64,000 nt of DNA, taken from contig BJKQ01000002.1 in the NCBI GenBank assembly GCA_006538405.1, forward strand, positions 3,968,001 through 4,032,000, read 5' to 3'. The translations under genes and the position numbers were made by a program. Positions 22,935 to 35,021 of this stretch are shown piece by piece. Origin of the DNA: Hansfordia pulvinata (Eukaryota; Ascomycota; Sordariomycetes; Xylariales). How positions within the stretch are numbered: the stretch's first letter is position 1; each line of letters opens with the position of its first letter. The notes beneath the pieces were generated by a model that saw only the letters and a list, made by a program, of their open reading frames with translations, was not told the DNA's origin and did not search any database.

Positions 22935-23266
22935 CCTGCCAAACGGACAAAGACGGCATACATGGACAAAGTATCGCTTTTGGAACAATTTAAATACTAA
23001 AGGCCAGCCATTGTCCAGCCTCATCCCCTCCTTGTGCTCTCATCCCAACCCCTGCTGCTTCTGCTGTAGCTTCTGCTGCTGCTGCTGCTGCTTGTCTCGC
23101 CACTCGAGCCCCGACCGTGCTGGCACTCCGTCACGAGCTCACTCCTTGGCCGCCACGCAGCTCGGTAGCTCTGCCATGAGGCAGCTCGGCAGGCTGCGCG
23201 GGGCCCTCCCCTCCCTCGAACGCGAATTCAGCCGCCCGCCATCTCTACACGCGCCCCTCGCTTGTC

Positions 23267-25419
23267 ATGGCCGCCCTCATGGCTGCCCGTGGCCCCGCGC
23301 CGGCCGCTGCCCTCGTCGCTATCCGAGCCCGCCCGCCGGCTCCTCAGCACCACGTCGACCCGCTTCGACGACTCGTCCGACGGCGACACGGGCACCTACA
23401 GCGAGGCCGACCACGAGCACGCCGTCATCTCCGCCTTTGACCTCTTCTCGATCGGCATCGGTCCCTCCTCCTCCCACACCGTCGGTCCCATGCGCGCCGG
23501 CAACATCTTCATCACGGACCTGCTCGAAGCCGGTCTGCTGGACAAGGTCCACAAGATTCGCGTCACCATCTATGGCAGCCTCGCCCTGACCGGCGAGGGC
23601 CACATGACCCCCTCCGCCCTGCTGCTCGGTCTCGAGAGCGCCGACGTCGAGACGGTCGACACCGCCTACGTGCCCGCCCGCTTCGACGAGATCAAGCGCA
23701 CCCGCAAGCTCCATCTTGGCCACGGCCTCGCCCCGGCTTCAGAACCTGGTTCCGGCCGCGAAATCGACTTTGACTACGACGTCGACTTTGTCTGGCAATG
23801 GGGCAAGAAGCTGCCCCTCCACAGCAACGGCATGCGTCTCATGGTGTTTGACAGCGACGGCAACATGCTCGCCACCAATGACCTGTTCAGTGTCGGCGGC
23901 GGCTTCGTCGTCAACGGTGCCATGTCCACCGCCCTCAACGCTGGCCGCGCGTCCAGCTCCAGTGCCGACCCCGACCAGAGCCAGATCGACGCGCCCGACT
24001 CGGGCCCCGACGGCCCCGCCCGCCACCCGCCGATCTGGCAGAGAACCTCTACTACAAGGAGATCCGGCGAGCCGATGCCGCTGGAGACCGCAAGACTGGC
24101 GCCGGTATCCGCACCAGCGTGGACGAGGATCCCGCGCTACTCGAGACCCCCGAAGGCGACATGAGCGAGAAAAGCGACAACGTCTCGCTGGACGCGCACT
24201 CGGCGGCCAGCAATATCGCCAATCAAAAGCCCGAAGAGAAGGCGCCCGGGCCGCGCTACGCTTTCCGCGATGCCAAGAGCCTGTTGGCCCTGTGCCACAA
24301 GCACAACCTGACCATTGCCCAGCTGGTCTACGAGAACGAGAAGAGCCATGGCTACACGGACGACGAGATCTTTGGCAAGCTGTTGCGCATCTGGGACGTC
24401 ATGGACAACTGCATCCTTGAGGGCGTCACCGCTCCGCTCGACACTACCCTCCCGGGCACCTTGCAACTCCACCGCCGCGCCCCGGCGCTCTACCGGAGGC
24501 TGACCAGGGGTCTGTACCCTTCGCTTGAGCACAAAGAGGGCGGCGAGAGGGGCACAGAGCCCCAGCAGCAGATCGCTGCGGCGGACGGAGCCAGCAACCC
24601 CAAATCGAGCGCCGTGGCGCCCAGACAGCCCGCATCGACGACGCTGGCTTCCTACCGAAAGCAGGGCCCGCCACGCGTCCACGGCTCGCTATACCACCCT
24701 GTGCTGCCCTCGCCGCACCGTCGCACCGCCTTCCCGCCATGGACTACCTGTCAGTGTATGCCATCGCCGTCAACGAGACCAATGCTGCCGGCGGGCGCAT
24801 CGTGACGGCCCCGACCAACGGCGCCGCGGGCATCATCCCTGCCGTCCTCAAGTACACGGTCGAGTTTGTTAGTGACGACCCGGAGCGCGATGTCGTCACT
24901 TTCCTGCTCACGGCCGCCGCCATCGGCATGCTGTACAAGCGAGGCGCGACCATCTCGGCCGCCGAGGGCGGCTGCATGGCCGAGGTCGGCGTTGCCTGCT
25001 CCATGGCCGCGGGCGCCTTTGCGGCCTGCATGGGCGCCAGCCCGGAGACCATCGAGCAGGCCGCCGAGATTGGCATTGAACACGTGAGTCGAGTTACCCA
25101 GATACAATATTCCCCCTTCGCACTGGCGGATGCTGACATGATGATCTCACAGAACCTCGGCCTGACGTGCGACCCGATTGGCAGCTACGTGCAGGCCCCC
25201 TGTATCGAGCGCAACTCGCTGGGGGCCATCAAGGCCATCTCCAGCGCCAACCTGGCGCTGAGCAGCGAGAGCGGGAAGCAAAAGGTCAGCCTGGACGACG
25301 CCATCCGTGCGATGCGCCTGACGGCGCAAGGCATGCGCAACGAGTTCAAGGAGACGAGCCTCAGCGGGCTTGCCACCAGCGTCGCTCTCAACATCCCCGT
25401 CAGCGTGCCCGACTGCTAA
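23267..25419 (+). CDS. L-serine dehydratase, iron-sulfur type (frameshifted in this sequence)
   Basis: Deaminates L-serine to pyruvate and ammonia using a 4Fe-4S cluster. This is the bacterial-type enzyme with both domains fused, not the PLP-dependent form. The first domain shows [19 protein letters not shown] (about 23450-23505) and [13 protein letters not shown]. The second shows [44 protein letters not shown] and CIERNSLGA, with the family's cluster cysteines. An intron at 25084-25152 (GTGAGT...CACAG) joins GIEH to NLGLTC in phase 0. The frame breaks at about 23950-24030 (C-rich) and at 24732-24738, where TTCCCGCCATG lacks one base of the expected TTCCCGGCCATG. Both act as single-base losses. 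The start is uncertain: ATG 23267 opens a mitochondrial-like Ala/Arg presequence but needs a further shift near 23320, while ATG 23176 lies in another frame. The family call is firm; whether the copy is functional depends on the frame breaks. Confidence 0.88.
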
Positions 25420-26297
25420 GGAAGGGGGACCCGAGGAAACCGTGAGAGAGAAGAGAGGGGACTCTCCTGGGGCGGGTTTTATGTTGCAGCGTCCTGCATT
25501 GTCTTGCATTTGTGCGTTTTGGGCTTCTTCTGGCAGTTGTGGCGTTTTACAAACTAGATACGGATTCTGCTCCCGGACCATAATTGGGGAATCTGAATGG
25601 TACGGACAATAAACCAGGATAAGACAGTTGAGAGCGTTGGCCTGACATTGGGATCCATTTAAAGTCTCCGTCTCGGGGCTCTGTTTTTATTATCCTTTCT
25701 GCTCTGTTAGACGCAGCAGATGGCGCCCACGCGAGCGGGCAGGTTTGCCGAGGGAACGGGATCAATAGAGCACGTCCGGGGCACGGCGAGCCGTGCTACA
25801 GATGGAGCGTAACTTGTATCTTCGCGACTTGGCGATATGTGATGTGATGGCCCGCAGATTCGTGGGATAGCCGCGACAGAAAAGCTGGTCGGCCACCCAC
25901 TACACTATATCCGTAAATATCAGTCGTTGCGCAACACCAGGCCCTGTTCGACGGACAGACAGACCAACGGATGTCCTGGCGGCGATATCACGACAACAAC
26001 GCACATACGGCATCGCTGGTCTCATGTTGTCATACTCAGAAACTCCTATTCCAGACCTGAATAATCAAGCCAGCGCTCAATATGACATGGAAATAATCAT
26101 CTGCCGCCTCAACAGAGGTACCTGCGAACCCGTCCGCAACCCGATCCGATCCCGAAAAAAAAAGGGCAGTGGAGATATAAAGAAAAAAAGCTCCTTCCGT
26201 CGTGAAATACAAAGGCAAGGCACCCCCCCAATCCCAAGTAGCAAAACAGCAATGAATTTTTGATTCTTAATTCTATTTCAAGATGCCCATACAATCA
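25420..26297. other. Convergent intergenic region
   Basis: Short A/T-richer spacer between the convergent serine dehydratase and Arp8 genes, presumably both 3' UTRs. Nothing else seen. Confidence 0.5.
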
Positions 26298-28760
26298 TCA
26301 CCACGCCCACATGACCTTGTGGTGCAGCACGCGGGGCCCGAGGCGCTCGTACTCGAAGGGGGTGATCCAGCTGTCGTTGACGGGCAGCTTGGCGAAGACG
26401 CTGGCGCCCTTCCAGGCGACGACCTGCTCGTCCATGTCGCGCGCGCTCCTGCTGACCAGGATGCGGTCGTGCAGGTCCGGCCGGCGGGCGCGGAGCTTCT
26501 CCTCGAGCGTCTGCGCGAAGAGCGGCGTCTTGGAGCCGCCGCCCACCGTCATGATGGAGCCGAGGAAGTCGCGCAGCTTCTTCTCGTCGCCGCGCGCCGC
26601 GTTCTGGATCGACGTCAGCACTGCAATGTCGAGCGGCGCCACGGGCAGCACCGCGTCGCGCTCCGCCGCCAGGTCCGCCGACGACCGCGCCGCGCTGTCG
26701 ACGAACATGCCCGGCGGCGGCTGCTGCTGAGATTGTGACTGGGACGGGAACGACTGGGTGAAGGAGCCGCCGCCCGGCGCGGGCGACGCGCCGTTGCGGA
26801 TCGACGGCGTTCCCCCGGGGCCGGGCTGCCGAATTGGAAGGCCGGCGGTGCCGGGGTGGAGGTGCCCTCGGGAGCGGGCGAGGCGGCGGTAGAGCCGCCG
26901 GGGGTGCCGTTCAGCTGCTCGTTGCGTGCCAGAAGGCTGTTAGGTTGAGACTTGTCTTTGCTGGGGGTGGCCAGGTTGGGATCCGACGCCGCTGCCGCCG
27001 CGGGGGTCGCCGCCGGCTGGAAGCCGTTGGCGTTGGAGGCGATGGAGGGCTTGATCAGCTCGAGGATGGCAAACTGGGCGGCCGAGGTGGGATCGTCGGG
27101 CATGTCAGCGTCGTAGGCGTTGTAAGAGCGGTCTATGAGTTTCCGGCGGCCCTTGAGCTTGGTCGTGTTGTCGAAGATGGTTGGGTCGTAGAAGCCAGCA
27201 GGGGCCAAGATGACCTCATCGTACGACTTGAACTGGTACTTGTAGGTGGGCTGGTTGGGGGCGCGGACGTGGAATTGGTACAGCTGCACGGAAATGTCTG
27301 CCTGCGCCATGGTGCAATGCTTAATCTTCAACTCCTCGGCGAGCAGAAAGTCGTACCGCCTCTGCAGGTTGATCTCCTGGTAAGGGAAGTTGTCGTAGAG
27401 CATCATCTTGATAAAGGTCTCGGTGACGTCGTAGCCCCCGTACTTGAGGTTGATGCGCGAGTCTTCGTTCACCAGGCCATCCTCCACACAGGCAACCGAC
27501 GTCTTCTGGGCGCCGACGTCGATGACGCAGGCCTGTGTGTAGCCGGCGCCGAAGGTGGCAGCCATGCTTTCCTGGATGAAGCAGATCTTGCTAAACTCGA
27601 ACCACGTCATACACGACTTGAGGATCTGCTCGACGTACTTCTTGTCGTAGAGGTCGGGGATGACGACGACGCAGCTGTAGTGCTTCCACGCGCTGTTGCG
27701 GGTCAGGCCCAGCTCCTGGCGAATCGCCTTGTCGAGCAGCGTCTCAAAGTCGTCGTGGAGGTGCTCGGCGGTCAGGTACTCCTCCTCGTTAAGCCAGCCG
27801 TGGCGCATGGGCCACCACAGCTTGAACTTTGGGTTCGAGTCGTCGGGGACGCGCTGGGCGGCGTTGCCGACGAAGCACGAGGCGACGGACTTGGGGTCGT
27901 CGAGCGAGTTGATGTCGGTCCACTCGATGGTGAGGGGGTCGTTGTGCTGGGAGATCTCCTCGGGTTCGGTGCGGCGGTTGTAGTTGATGACGAGCTCCTT
28001 GGAGTTGGGCAGGACCTTGCGCTTGTTGGCGCGCATGTCCTGTTTGAGGTCGGCGGACATTTTGGCATACTTTTTGGACCAGTCCTCGCCATACTGCTCG
28101 TCGGGGGTCTTGGCCTCGAAGCGGCGGCGGGGCAGGGCCTCGTACATTTCCGACTCGGTCTGGGGGAACTTGGCGGCGAGGGTCATGGGGATGGACTTGG
28201 GGAGGGCGTCGCTGGCGAAGCCTATGCGGAGGTTCTGGCTGCCGGGGTGGAGGACAATCATTCTGGAGGGATCGAGGCCGAAACTGTCGGAGGCGTCTTC
28301 GGGCGCGGCGGTCGAGCCGGCGTCCGGGGCGGGCAGGGGCACTTCGGCGTGGCCATTGCGGGCAAGGGCGCGATCGCGGTCCTTGGCGGACTGGACGAGC
28401 TTGTCGCGGCCGGCTTCGGCCTGGAGGCGGAGGGCGAGGACCTGGTCATCCCGCTTCATGTAGTCGCTAGAGTTGAGGGAGCACGGGGGAGTTTCATGGT
28501 GAGCAGGTGGGCGCCGGGGCGAAGAAAAAGGGCCAGAGAGAGACAAGGAGGCAGGAGAGGAGAGTAAATACAGAAGGAGCATCATACGTGTAGTAGTTTT
28601 TCTGGTTGATGGGATTAACTTCGGGCCAGTTTGTCTGTTTCATGCCATTGTCGGTGCGCTCGAGTCCTGGGGATGGTCAGCTCGGGTAGGAGGGCGAAAT
28701 CGAGCACCGGGGCAGCTCACCTTCGCGCAGGAGCACGCGCTCGCTGACTTTGCCGACCAT
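26298..28760 (-). CDS. arp8: Actin-related protein 8, INO80 chromatin-remodelling subunit
   Basis: Nuclear actin-like subunit of the INO80 complex; it sits in the actin-Arp module that contacts linker DNA. Exons 28721-28760, 28588-28666 and 26298-28466 join with canonical sites and give about 762 residues. Hallmarks are the N-terminus MVGKVSERVLLREG, then TDYMKRDDQVLALRLQAEA, and the first actin-fold motif IVLHPGSQNLRIGFASDALP. Further on are CVVVIPDLYDKKYVEQIL, CFIQESMAATFGAG, CVIDVGAQKTSVACVEDG and the C-terminal SIMTVGGGSKTPLFAQTLEE. A Gln/Ser/Pro-rich insertion separates the last two blocks, where the frame breaks once at 26812-26820: a C5G4 tract on the plus strand is one base short, and restoring it rejoins APG to GTPS. 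Because Arp8 is a conserved single-copy gene, a sequence error is likelier than a null allele. Identification is very secure. Confidence 0.95.
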
Positions 28761-29148
28761 GGCGACGCGACCGGGAGCCCGGCCAGGGGCAGTGAAGCTG
28801 CGGCTTTGCTGTTGGGGGAGCGGATGAGAGACGCGCCGGTGGGCGGGAGCGGCGGGCGAGGGCGCCTTGAGGGGCGTGATTCACCAATATGATGACAGTT
28901 GATGGTTGATGGTTGGTACCTAGGTAGGCAACGCGGCGACGGCGACGGCAGTCGGGGAGAAGGGCAGCAGCAGCAGCGACAATGCCGATGGTGATGGTCG
29001 GTGTGGTGGTGGAGGGGGAAAGCCAGTCGGCGCAGACACGGCACGAACCGATCGATCAGTGGAGGGAGGCGCGGCAGAGTCGTGGGAGGTACTCGGAGGT
29101 ATGCAGCAGGACTCGCAAAGAGGCGGACGCAACTGGCGCGATCGTCTG

Positions 29149-29192
29149 TCCGTCCGTCCGTCCGTCCGTCCGTCCGTCCGTCCGTCCGTCCG
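29149..29192 (+). repeat. TCCG tetranucleotide microsatellite (11 units)
   Basis: Eleven perfect TCCG units, followed by degenerate TCTG/TCGG and AGGTC repeats to about 29222. Confidence 0.9.
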
Positions 29193-29386
29193 TCTGTCGG
29201 TCAGGTCAGGTCAGATCAGGTCGTTCGGCTGGTCGGTCGCGGGGCTGGGCAAAGCTGGCCGCCGCTCACAATGGAGGTTTGCAAGTAACGTGGGTGCCAA
29301 GGTTCTTACATAGCAGCGGAGGTCCCTTCCACACTCCGGTGGGTACCTGCCCAAGTTCTAGCGGGAGATAGGTACCTTCACACCTG

Positions 29387-29404
29387 TACGAGTACCTACT
29401 CGTA
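29387..29404. repeat. TACGAGTA/TACTCGTA inverted pair with short spacer
   Basis: The two half-sites face each other across a two-base CC spacer, showing the halves can occur apart. Confidence 0.8.
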
Positions 29405-30623
29405 CGTCTACCGTGTAAGCGCCCGTGATGCCATTTCGGATGGTGGCGATACGGCTCGGGACTGATGATTCCACTGGAAGCATTCCCTTTGTCATGGCCA
29501 GTGTCTACTACGGGCTGCCCTTTCCCACGCCGCTCAAGTTGACAACGCTGACACCTGCTGAGAACGGACGATACTCAATGTCGCTTTTGGCGCAGCTACC
29601 AGCCGCTCTGCGGTGATGAACAGTAACCTTAGGTACCTATGGACTTGATGTAAGAGGCTGTGCCGAGCCACGAGCGACGCGTGCCGAACGCATATATGGT
29701 ACGGCCGAGTTGTGTTGCTTGTTGCTTCCAGTTTGGGGGCTTCTTCTCTGGCATTACGCTGCTTGGGGACCTCAGGCAGATGACCTTTCTGATCGTTTCC
29801 TGCGGCGACCGCACGTTTGCTCCTTCAGCCTAAACCTGTCAGTACTGCCATAGAGCTGCTACTCACACCCACACACCAGCTCAGAATGCTGTCATCACTT
29901 AGAGGTTGCGGCAATTTACATGCAAGCTTATAAGCAGGTACTGAATTCGGATATGCCCATCCCTCTCGCATTAGGACTGATTTATTGGCATGTCGCAGCC
30001 ATCCATGGCTTTGAACCTGGTTCGCTCTGAGACAAAACCGACACTCCACCACCATTACCTTGCGGGTATCCAATGCCTTCCCTACCTAGCCCCCGGATGC
30101 CTGTTCAAACCATTCACACTGCGGTATAACCACCGTTGAAAGTCACGTTCATTGATCCTATGCTTGCATTGGCTTTGTCCATGAAGCATCATCATTCTCA
30201 TCGCGCAGCGCAAACCCTCTGCCGCCACCAACCGTCCCGCGTCGGCCGTTGGCGCCAAAAAAGACGGACTGGTCGCGCCTGTTTCACATGGCGATGACGT
30301 CGATCCCTTGCGCCTCGCCCCTTCCCACCTCATCCGTCTTGCCACCTTCCTTCTTTACGGACACATACACATAACTCTCCCATTACCTAATGTTGTACTT
30401 TACTGTTCCTCCAATTCCTACCTACATGAAAGGTAGATACTACCTATGTAGGTAGATAAGTTCCTCATGAGGTACGCAAGGCAGGTACAGTGCATTTCCT
30501 TCCTTCACTGCCCTCAAAGTCTGGCACCTCAACCTCAACTCTCCCAACAACATCCCTCCCGTCACCACCAAAAAGCTGTCCATTCTCCCGCCGCGCTGCC
30601 ACCATACGGATAGCTCGCCCGCC

Positions 30624-31378
30624 ATGCCCGTCGCCGTCCACACAGACAGCCCTATAGCGGCCAAGGCTTCCGGCACCACGCCCCAGACTGCTGCTGCCCC
30701 CGCCGCCTCGTCTGCCCCGCCTCCCACCACCACGACCGCGGCCCCTCCGCCCGCGCCGGGCCAGCAACAGCCGCCGTCTTCGTCCGCGCCGTACCCCTCG
30801 GCTCGTCCGGGCGCCGCGCCCTCTTTGCCCGCTCCCACGGCCGCCGCTCAGGCCCACGGCGGCCCGCCTCCGCCGCAGCCCGGCCAAGTGCCCGCTCCGC
30901 CGTCCACCACCTCCAGCATCCCTCCCCCGCCCAAGGTCGGCGAGAAGTACAACCCACCTCCGCCCCAGCAGCAACAGCCGCCGATGCCGTATCCGCCGCA
31001 GATGTCCGTGCCCGCGCCGCCCACTCCCGCTTACCCCGCGCAGCAGCAAGGCACCCTTCCCGCGCAGCCGGCCGCGGGCTTCGCGCAGAACCTCAGCCAC
31101 CCCCGGGATATCAGCAGCAGCAGCAGCAGCAGCAGGCACAGGCATCTGCCCCCGTGGGTGGTGGAGGCCTGGACTCGTACCAGCAGCGATCCGCTGCCTA
31201 CAGCAACAACAGCTTTGGGGGAGGTGCCGCAAGCGGCGGCGTATTCGCCAGTGGCGGCAGCCAGGGAGGAGGCGAAGGTGGTGGCATGTGGGGCTCGGCC
31301 TTGAAATGGGCACAAGCCACAGGCGAGAAGCTCGCCGAGGCCGAGAGCGAGGTCTGGAAGCGCATCAACAAAGAGTGA
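30624..31378 (+). CDS. Proline/glutamine-rich protein with conserved C-terminal helix (one frame break)
   Basis: Function unknown. Starts at ATG 30624 (MPVAVHTDSPIAAKASG) and is dominated by Pro, Ala and Gln for about 160 residues, including SIPPPPKVGEKYNPPPP, then Gln runs and a Gly/Ser stretch. It ends in a charged helix, ALKWAQATGEKLAEAESEVW followed by KRINKE, which I recall as a conserved end in fungal proteins of this type. The frame breaks at the C run 31100-31104 (CACCCCCGGGATATC): one extra C would give SHPPGYQQQ and carry the frame through to the stop, about 251 residues in all. Without it the frame runs into SSSSSSRHRH and ends at 31304. No signal peptide or membrane segment is seen. 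An intrinsically disordered adaptor or scaffold is plausible but only an inference. Confidence 0.75.
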
Positions 31379-33545
31379 ACACCCTCTGAGCCTGAGCAGA
31401 CTGTGCTGTCATCAGCTGGAGCATTTTATGATGTCCGGGCGTGTACTGAGGGGACCGAGACGGGCATGTCAAAAACATGGCAGGGCAGGCAGTTGTCGAA
31501 TCAGCTCCAGAGGCGACTGCTTCGCAAGGCAAAGCGAGGCCGTCGCGGGACACTGGCCTCCCTGGGTGCCTGTAACAACAGAGCGATATCGGTGGAAATG
31601 AAAAGCATTGGCGTTGGGGCGCTTCCAGCAACTTGAATCTTGGCTATGGGTATAAGGGCAGGACTTGCGGGGTGACGATACTTGAGCGAACGAGTTGTAC
31701 TTAGGACAAATTGAATCAGTCGAAGTCCTTCTGGATCATATTTTTCATTGGAATCAATAGGACATTGCGAGTTTCCTTCAAAGCCTCGATGGCTCTCGAC
31801 ACGCGGAACTGCCAAACCACGTCATCACGACTTCTTTCACCTTTGATCTCTCAACCACCTCTAACAAGCAGCCAGCAAGACACCAGCGTTCGCCCAAAGC
31901 TTCCGTCTTCCGTCCTCAGAGAGTATTCATGTGCTCTGACGAAACGAAAAGCGAGGCCTACTCCTGATCTTACCCCCCTCCCCCCTCACACACACACGCA
32001 CGCACCAACACAGGTCCATCGCGGGGAGGCCCGTCCCGGACAGACGTAGATGTGCACTTTAGGGTCTCGCCCTCCCTGCCGCCAGCACACGATGAGAGGC
32101 CAACGACGTGCACCTGTCACCGATCGGGAGTCGATCAACGGCGGCGCCAGAGCCGTCGGGCAAAGGGGCAGGGGTTCGGCGCTGGCCGGCCCAATCGCAT
32201 CAGGCCCCGCCCATTCACACCGACTCGTCGATTGGGGCCCGGCGGCCGGGCAGGGCCTCCGACCACACCGCTCCATCACCCGGAATGGGCGGCGTTGCGG
32301 CCCCAGCAGGCAAGCCAAGCGACGTCTTCGAGTGAGTTTCGCCCAGTGAGGCCTTTCGATGGCCCGCCTCCCCCCGCTCCAGCGCGCCGCGCCCGAGTGA
32401 CCGATCCAGACAGGAACGGCGGCTGGCCACCGCGAGATCCAGCTCTCTTTCACTCCCTTCCCCTCGCTCCCAGCCAGCGCAACACGCCGGGCCGGGCCGG
32501 GCCAGAACCTTCCAATTGCCCCCGCACCCACCTGTCGGCGCGAACGAGCGCGCCAGCCGACGCCGCCGCGGTGCCCATGCTGACGATGTGGAGGTGGAGG
32601 TGGAGCGGGCACACTCGACGGGTCCCCTGCCGCTGCGTGAAGAAGACGGCGTCTGCTCACACGCGCTGCCACCGGGCGAAGAAAACCCCACGGTACAGAA
32701 ACCGACGCATGCGATGTGAGTGACCAGCGACGCCAGGTGTACTCGCATGCACGCGTATGAGCTGTCCCGTCCGTCTCTTACGTAGGCTAAGTACATGTAT
32801 TCGTACCTCAGGCTCAGGCGAGGCAGACAGGTGGGCTCACAGGAGAACCCGCTCGCGAGAGCGGCCAGTCTCTCGCGTGGGTGCGCGAGGCTCGTCCCGC
32901 CCCCTTTCGCCAGGCCTCGCGCATCCCAACCGACCGTCCCGCCGCCCAACCTGCCATTACGTCCCCAAGGCCTCTCCAGCACAAGAAGGGGCCGTTCGGG
33001 CAGCTTTCAGCCTTTCTCTCTGCCGGCTACCGTGCTCTCGGTATGGCGGGGGGGTACGAGCAGAGCTCTCGCGGACCGACTCGCGGACTGAAACTCGAGA
33101 CTCGGGAGTGTAAGTGGGCGAAAGCTCGTCGGGTCGAGACTGGCCATGGGAAATCAGCAACGCGGCATCAGGGATAAGACACCCGCCAGCTCTGTCTTTG
33201 CTGATAGACGGCGCACATAACTCGCGCGACAGAGGACTGGTTGACGTACAGCACACAAGATGCCCAATCGTTAGCTTATTCTCCGCACGAAATGGATGTA
33301 TGGAGGGAGTCAAGCCAAGCCAACGGAACTAGGCATGCAAGACACAAAGGGGAAACCGTTGCGAATGGAGACGCGCGCGCTGCTGGGGCCATTCGAGTAA
33401 GAGGTGAGTGAAGTGCAAGTAGGCGGGGAAAGAGACTAACCAAGGGAGACTTGATCCAGCAGTCTATCCGTACCCTCCCGTCTCAATGTCGCGCATCTGC
33501 AGCAAGCAAGCTATCCGAGAACAGACAGAGGCGGGACTGCCGGTG

Positions 33546-33559
33546 TACGAGTACTCGTA
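33546..33559. repeat. TACGAGTACTCGTA palindrome, copy 4
   Basis: Perfect 14-base palindrome in the gene-free region; a lone TACGAGTA follows near 33600. Confidence 0.9.
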
Positions 33560-34994
33560 GCAGCTTTGGTGGTTCTGCAGTTGCGAGCATGCAGTCAGGT
33601 ACGAGTAGGTGAGCCTGCAGGAAACCCCCTCATCGCGGCACTGGCGCGAAGCGCACATGCGAGTATATGCAGCGCACGGTCTTGGAGGTGGCCGGGCTCC
33701 TCTTTCTCTCGCGCCCTCCTCCTGCCGGCTAGTCGCAGGGCTAACGGGGGCTTGGTGAGAAGCTACTGAGAGGCTATTCCCGCGTCCCGTTCGTCTCTGA
33801 TGGCGGCGGCGGCGGCGGCGGCGGCAACGGTATACGGCAGCGGGAGGACGGACAAGACCTCCGGAGACCAGAAAGGGTCACTGTCACTTTGTCACTGCAA
33901 GTCGACCCCCGGGTGTGTACGAGTGTGTAATGGCAACCCATCTGTCGGTTGGGGGTGGTCGATCTCGTGATCAACAGACTCGCAGACACCGTCACCGACT
34001 GGTGCCGCCAAAGATGCGTCGAACACGGAGAGAAAAGTCGGGGGCCAACTCGAAGACGAAGCTCTCATACATATCGTTCCGTCACCTCTCCGCCAATCTT
34101 GCCCTTTGCGCGCGCGCGCACGTGCGGCTCACTCGAGCGTGTAACTCCGTAGACTCTTTGCGGGCCGGCCGGTTCAGGTACGGGGTAAGGCCGGGAAGTG
34201 TCAAGAAGAGGGCGCGCGCGAAAAGCTGCCACAGATAGAATGGGGCTCCTCACAGGCGCAAGAGGCGGGTGCTGGACGTCAAGCCCCAAGCGCCATGCCC
34301 GTCGCATCTTCAATGCGCGACATCTTCAATGGGGGGGACACGGATACGCGCTCGGGCGGGAGCGCAACCTGGTGCTCTCACCTGTCTACGAGACCTACTC
34401 TCCCCCTCTGAAGAAAAGAGATACAAGTCGCCCCTCGGATGGGTTGGTAGATAAGGTGGTCGGAACGAACGCGCAGACGAACAGACGAGACACACACGCG
34501 AGCGGTGCGTACGTTGCGCGCGCGCGGATGGGCAAAACGCTCGGTCAAGAAGAGCACGCCCGGGCTCTTTCACTGCCGGGCAAGCCATGTCTCCGCCTTC
34601 GGCTACGCCCTCGTCCTCCTTTCCCGTTTTTTTTTGGTCCCCGAGATGCCGGCGCACCAGGTCAAATGGATCGGACCACCGGGCCACGGCATTCCGTCTT
34701 TCTTCCCCGAAAGCAGGCCGTGTACGACGAGCGCGCCAGCCCAGCCAGACCCTGGAGCTGGAGCATCGTAGAAGAAAGTAAAAATCAAAAAGAAAAAGAA
34801 AAATAAAAATAAAAAGAAAAAAGAAAGAAAAGAAAGGAGGGGATGGGGGGGGATGCATTGAAGTCGGCGTTTTCCGAGCTTCGAGGTGCGCCGAGGCGGG
34901 CAAAGGCTCGGCATAGACAAAAGAGCTGGTGTGTGTCCCTACTTCGAGCGCGAAAAAAGGCAGAAGAGCACTAAAGGGTCCGTGACCTGGCCGA

Positions 34995-35021
34995 GGGGGG
35001 GGGGGGGGGGGGGGGGGGGGG
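34995..35021 (+). repeat. Poly-G run (27 bases)
   Basis: Twenty-seven consecutive G on the plus strand inside the gene-free region; strong G-quadruplex potential. True length is uncertain because such runs are hard to sequence. Confidence 0.85.

Larger units (their letters stand above)
21726..23266. other. Intergenic region between SNF2 and serine dehydratase genes
   Basis: Holds a 23-base T run (22127-22149), a near-palindrome TACGAGCACTCGTA at 22921-22934, and a CTG trinucleotide tract near 23068-23090 just before the next gene. No coding region is recognised. Confidence 0.5.
28761..30623. other. Divergent intergenic region with TCCG microsatellite
   Basis: Shared upstream region of arp8 (leftward) and the proline-rich gene (rightward). 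It contains eleven TCCG units, the interrupted palindrome TACGAGTACC TACTCGTA at 29387-29404, GGTACCTA sequences near 28916 and 29632, and TAGGTAGATA-type tracts near 30430-30460. No gene seen. Confidence 0.5.

Noticed and set aside
26834..28567. 577-codon open frame on the plus strand opposite arp8
   Set aside because: Antisense shadow of the GC-rich arp8 exon; Val/Leu/Gly-rich composition with no domain, while the minus strand has the full Arp8 signature.
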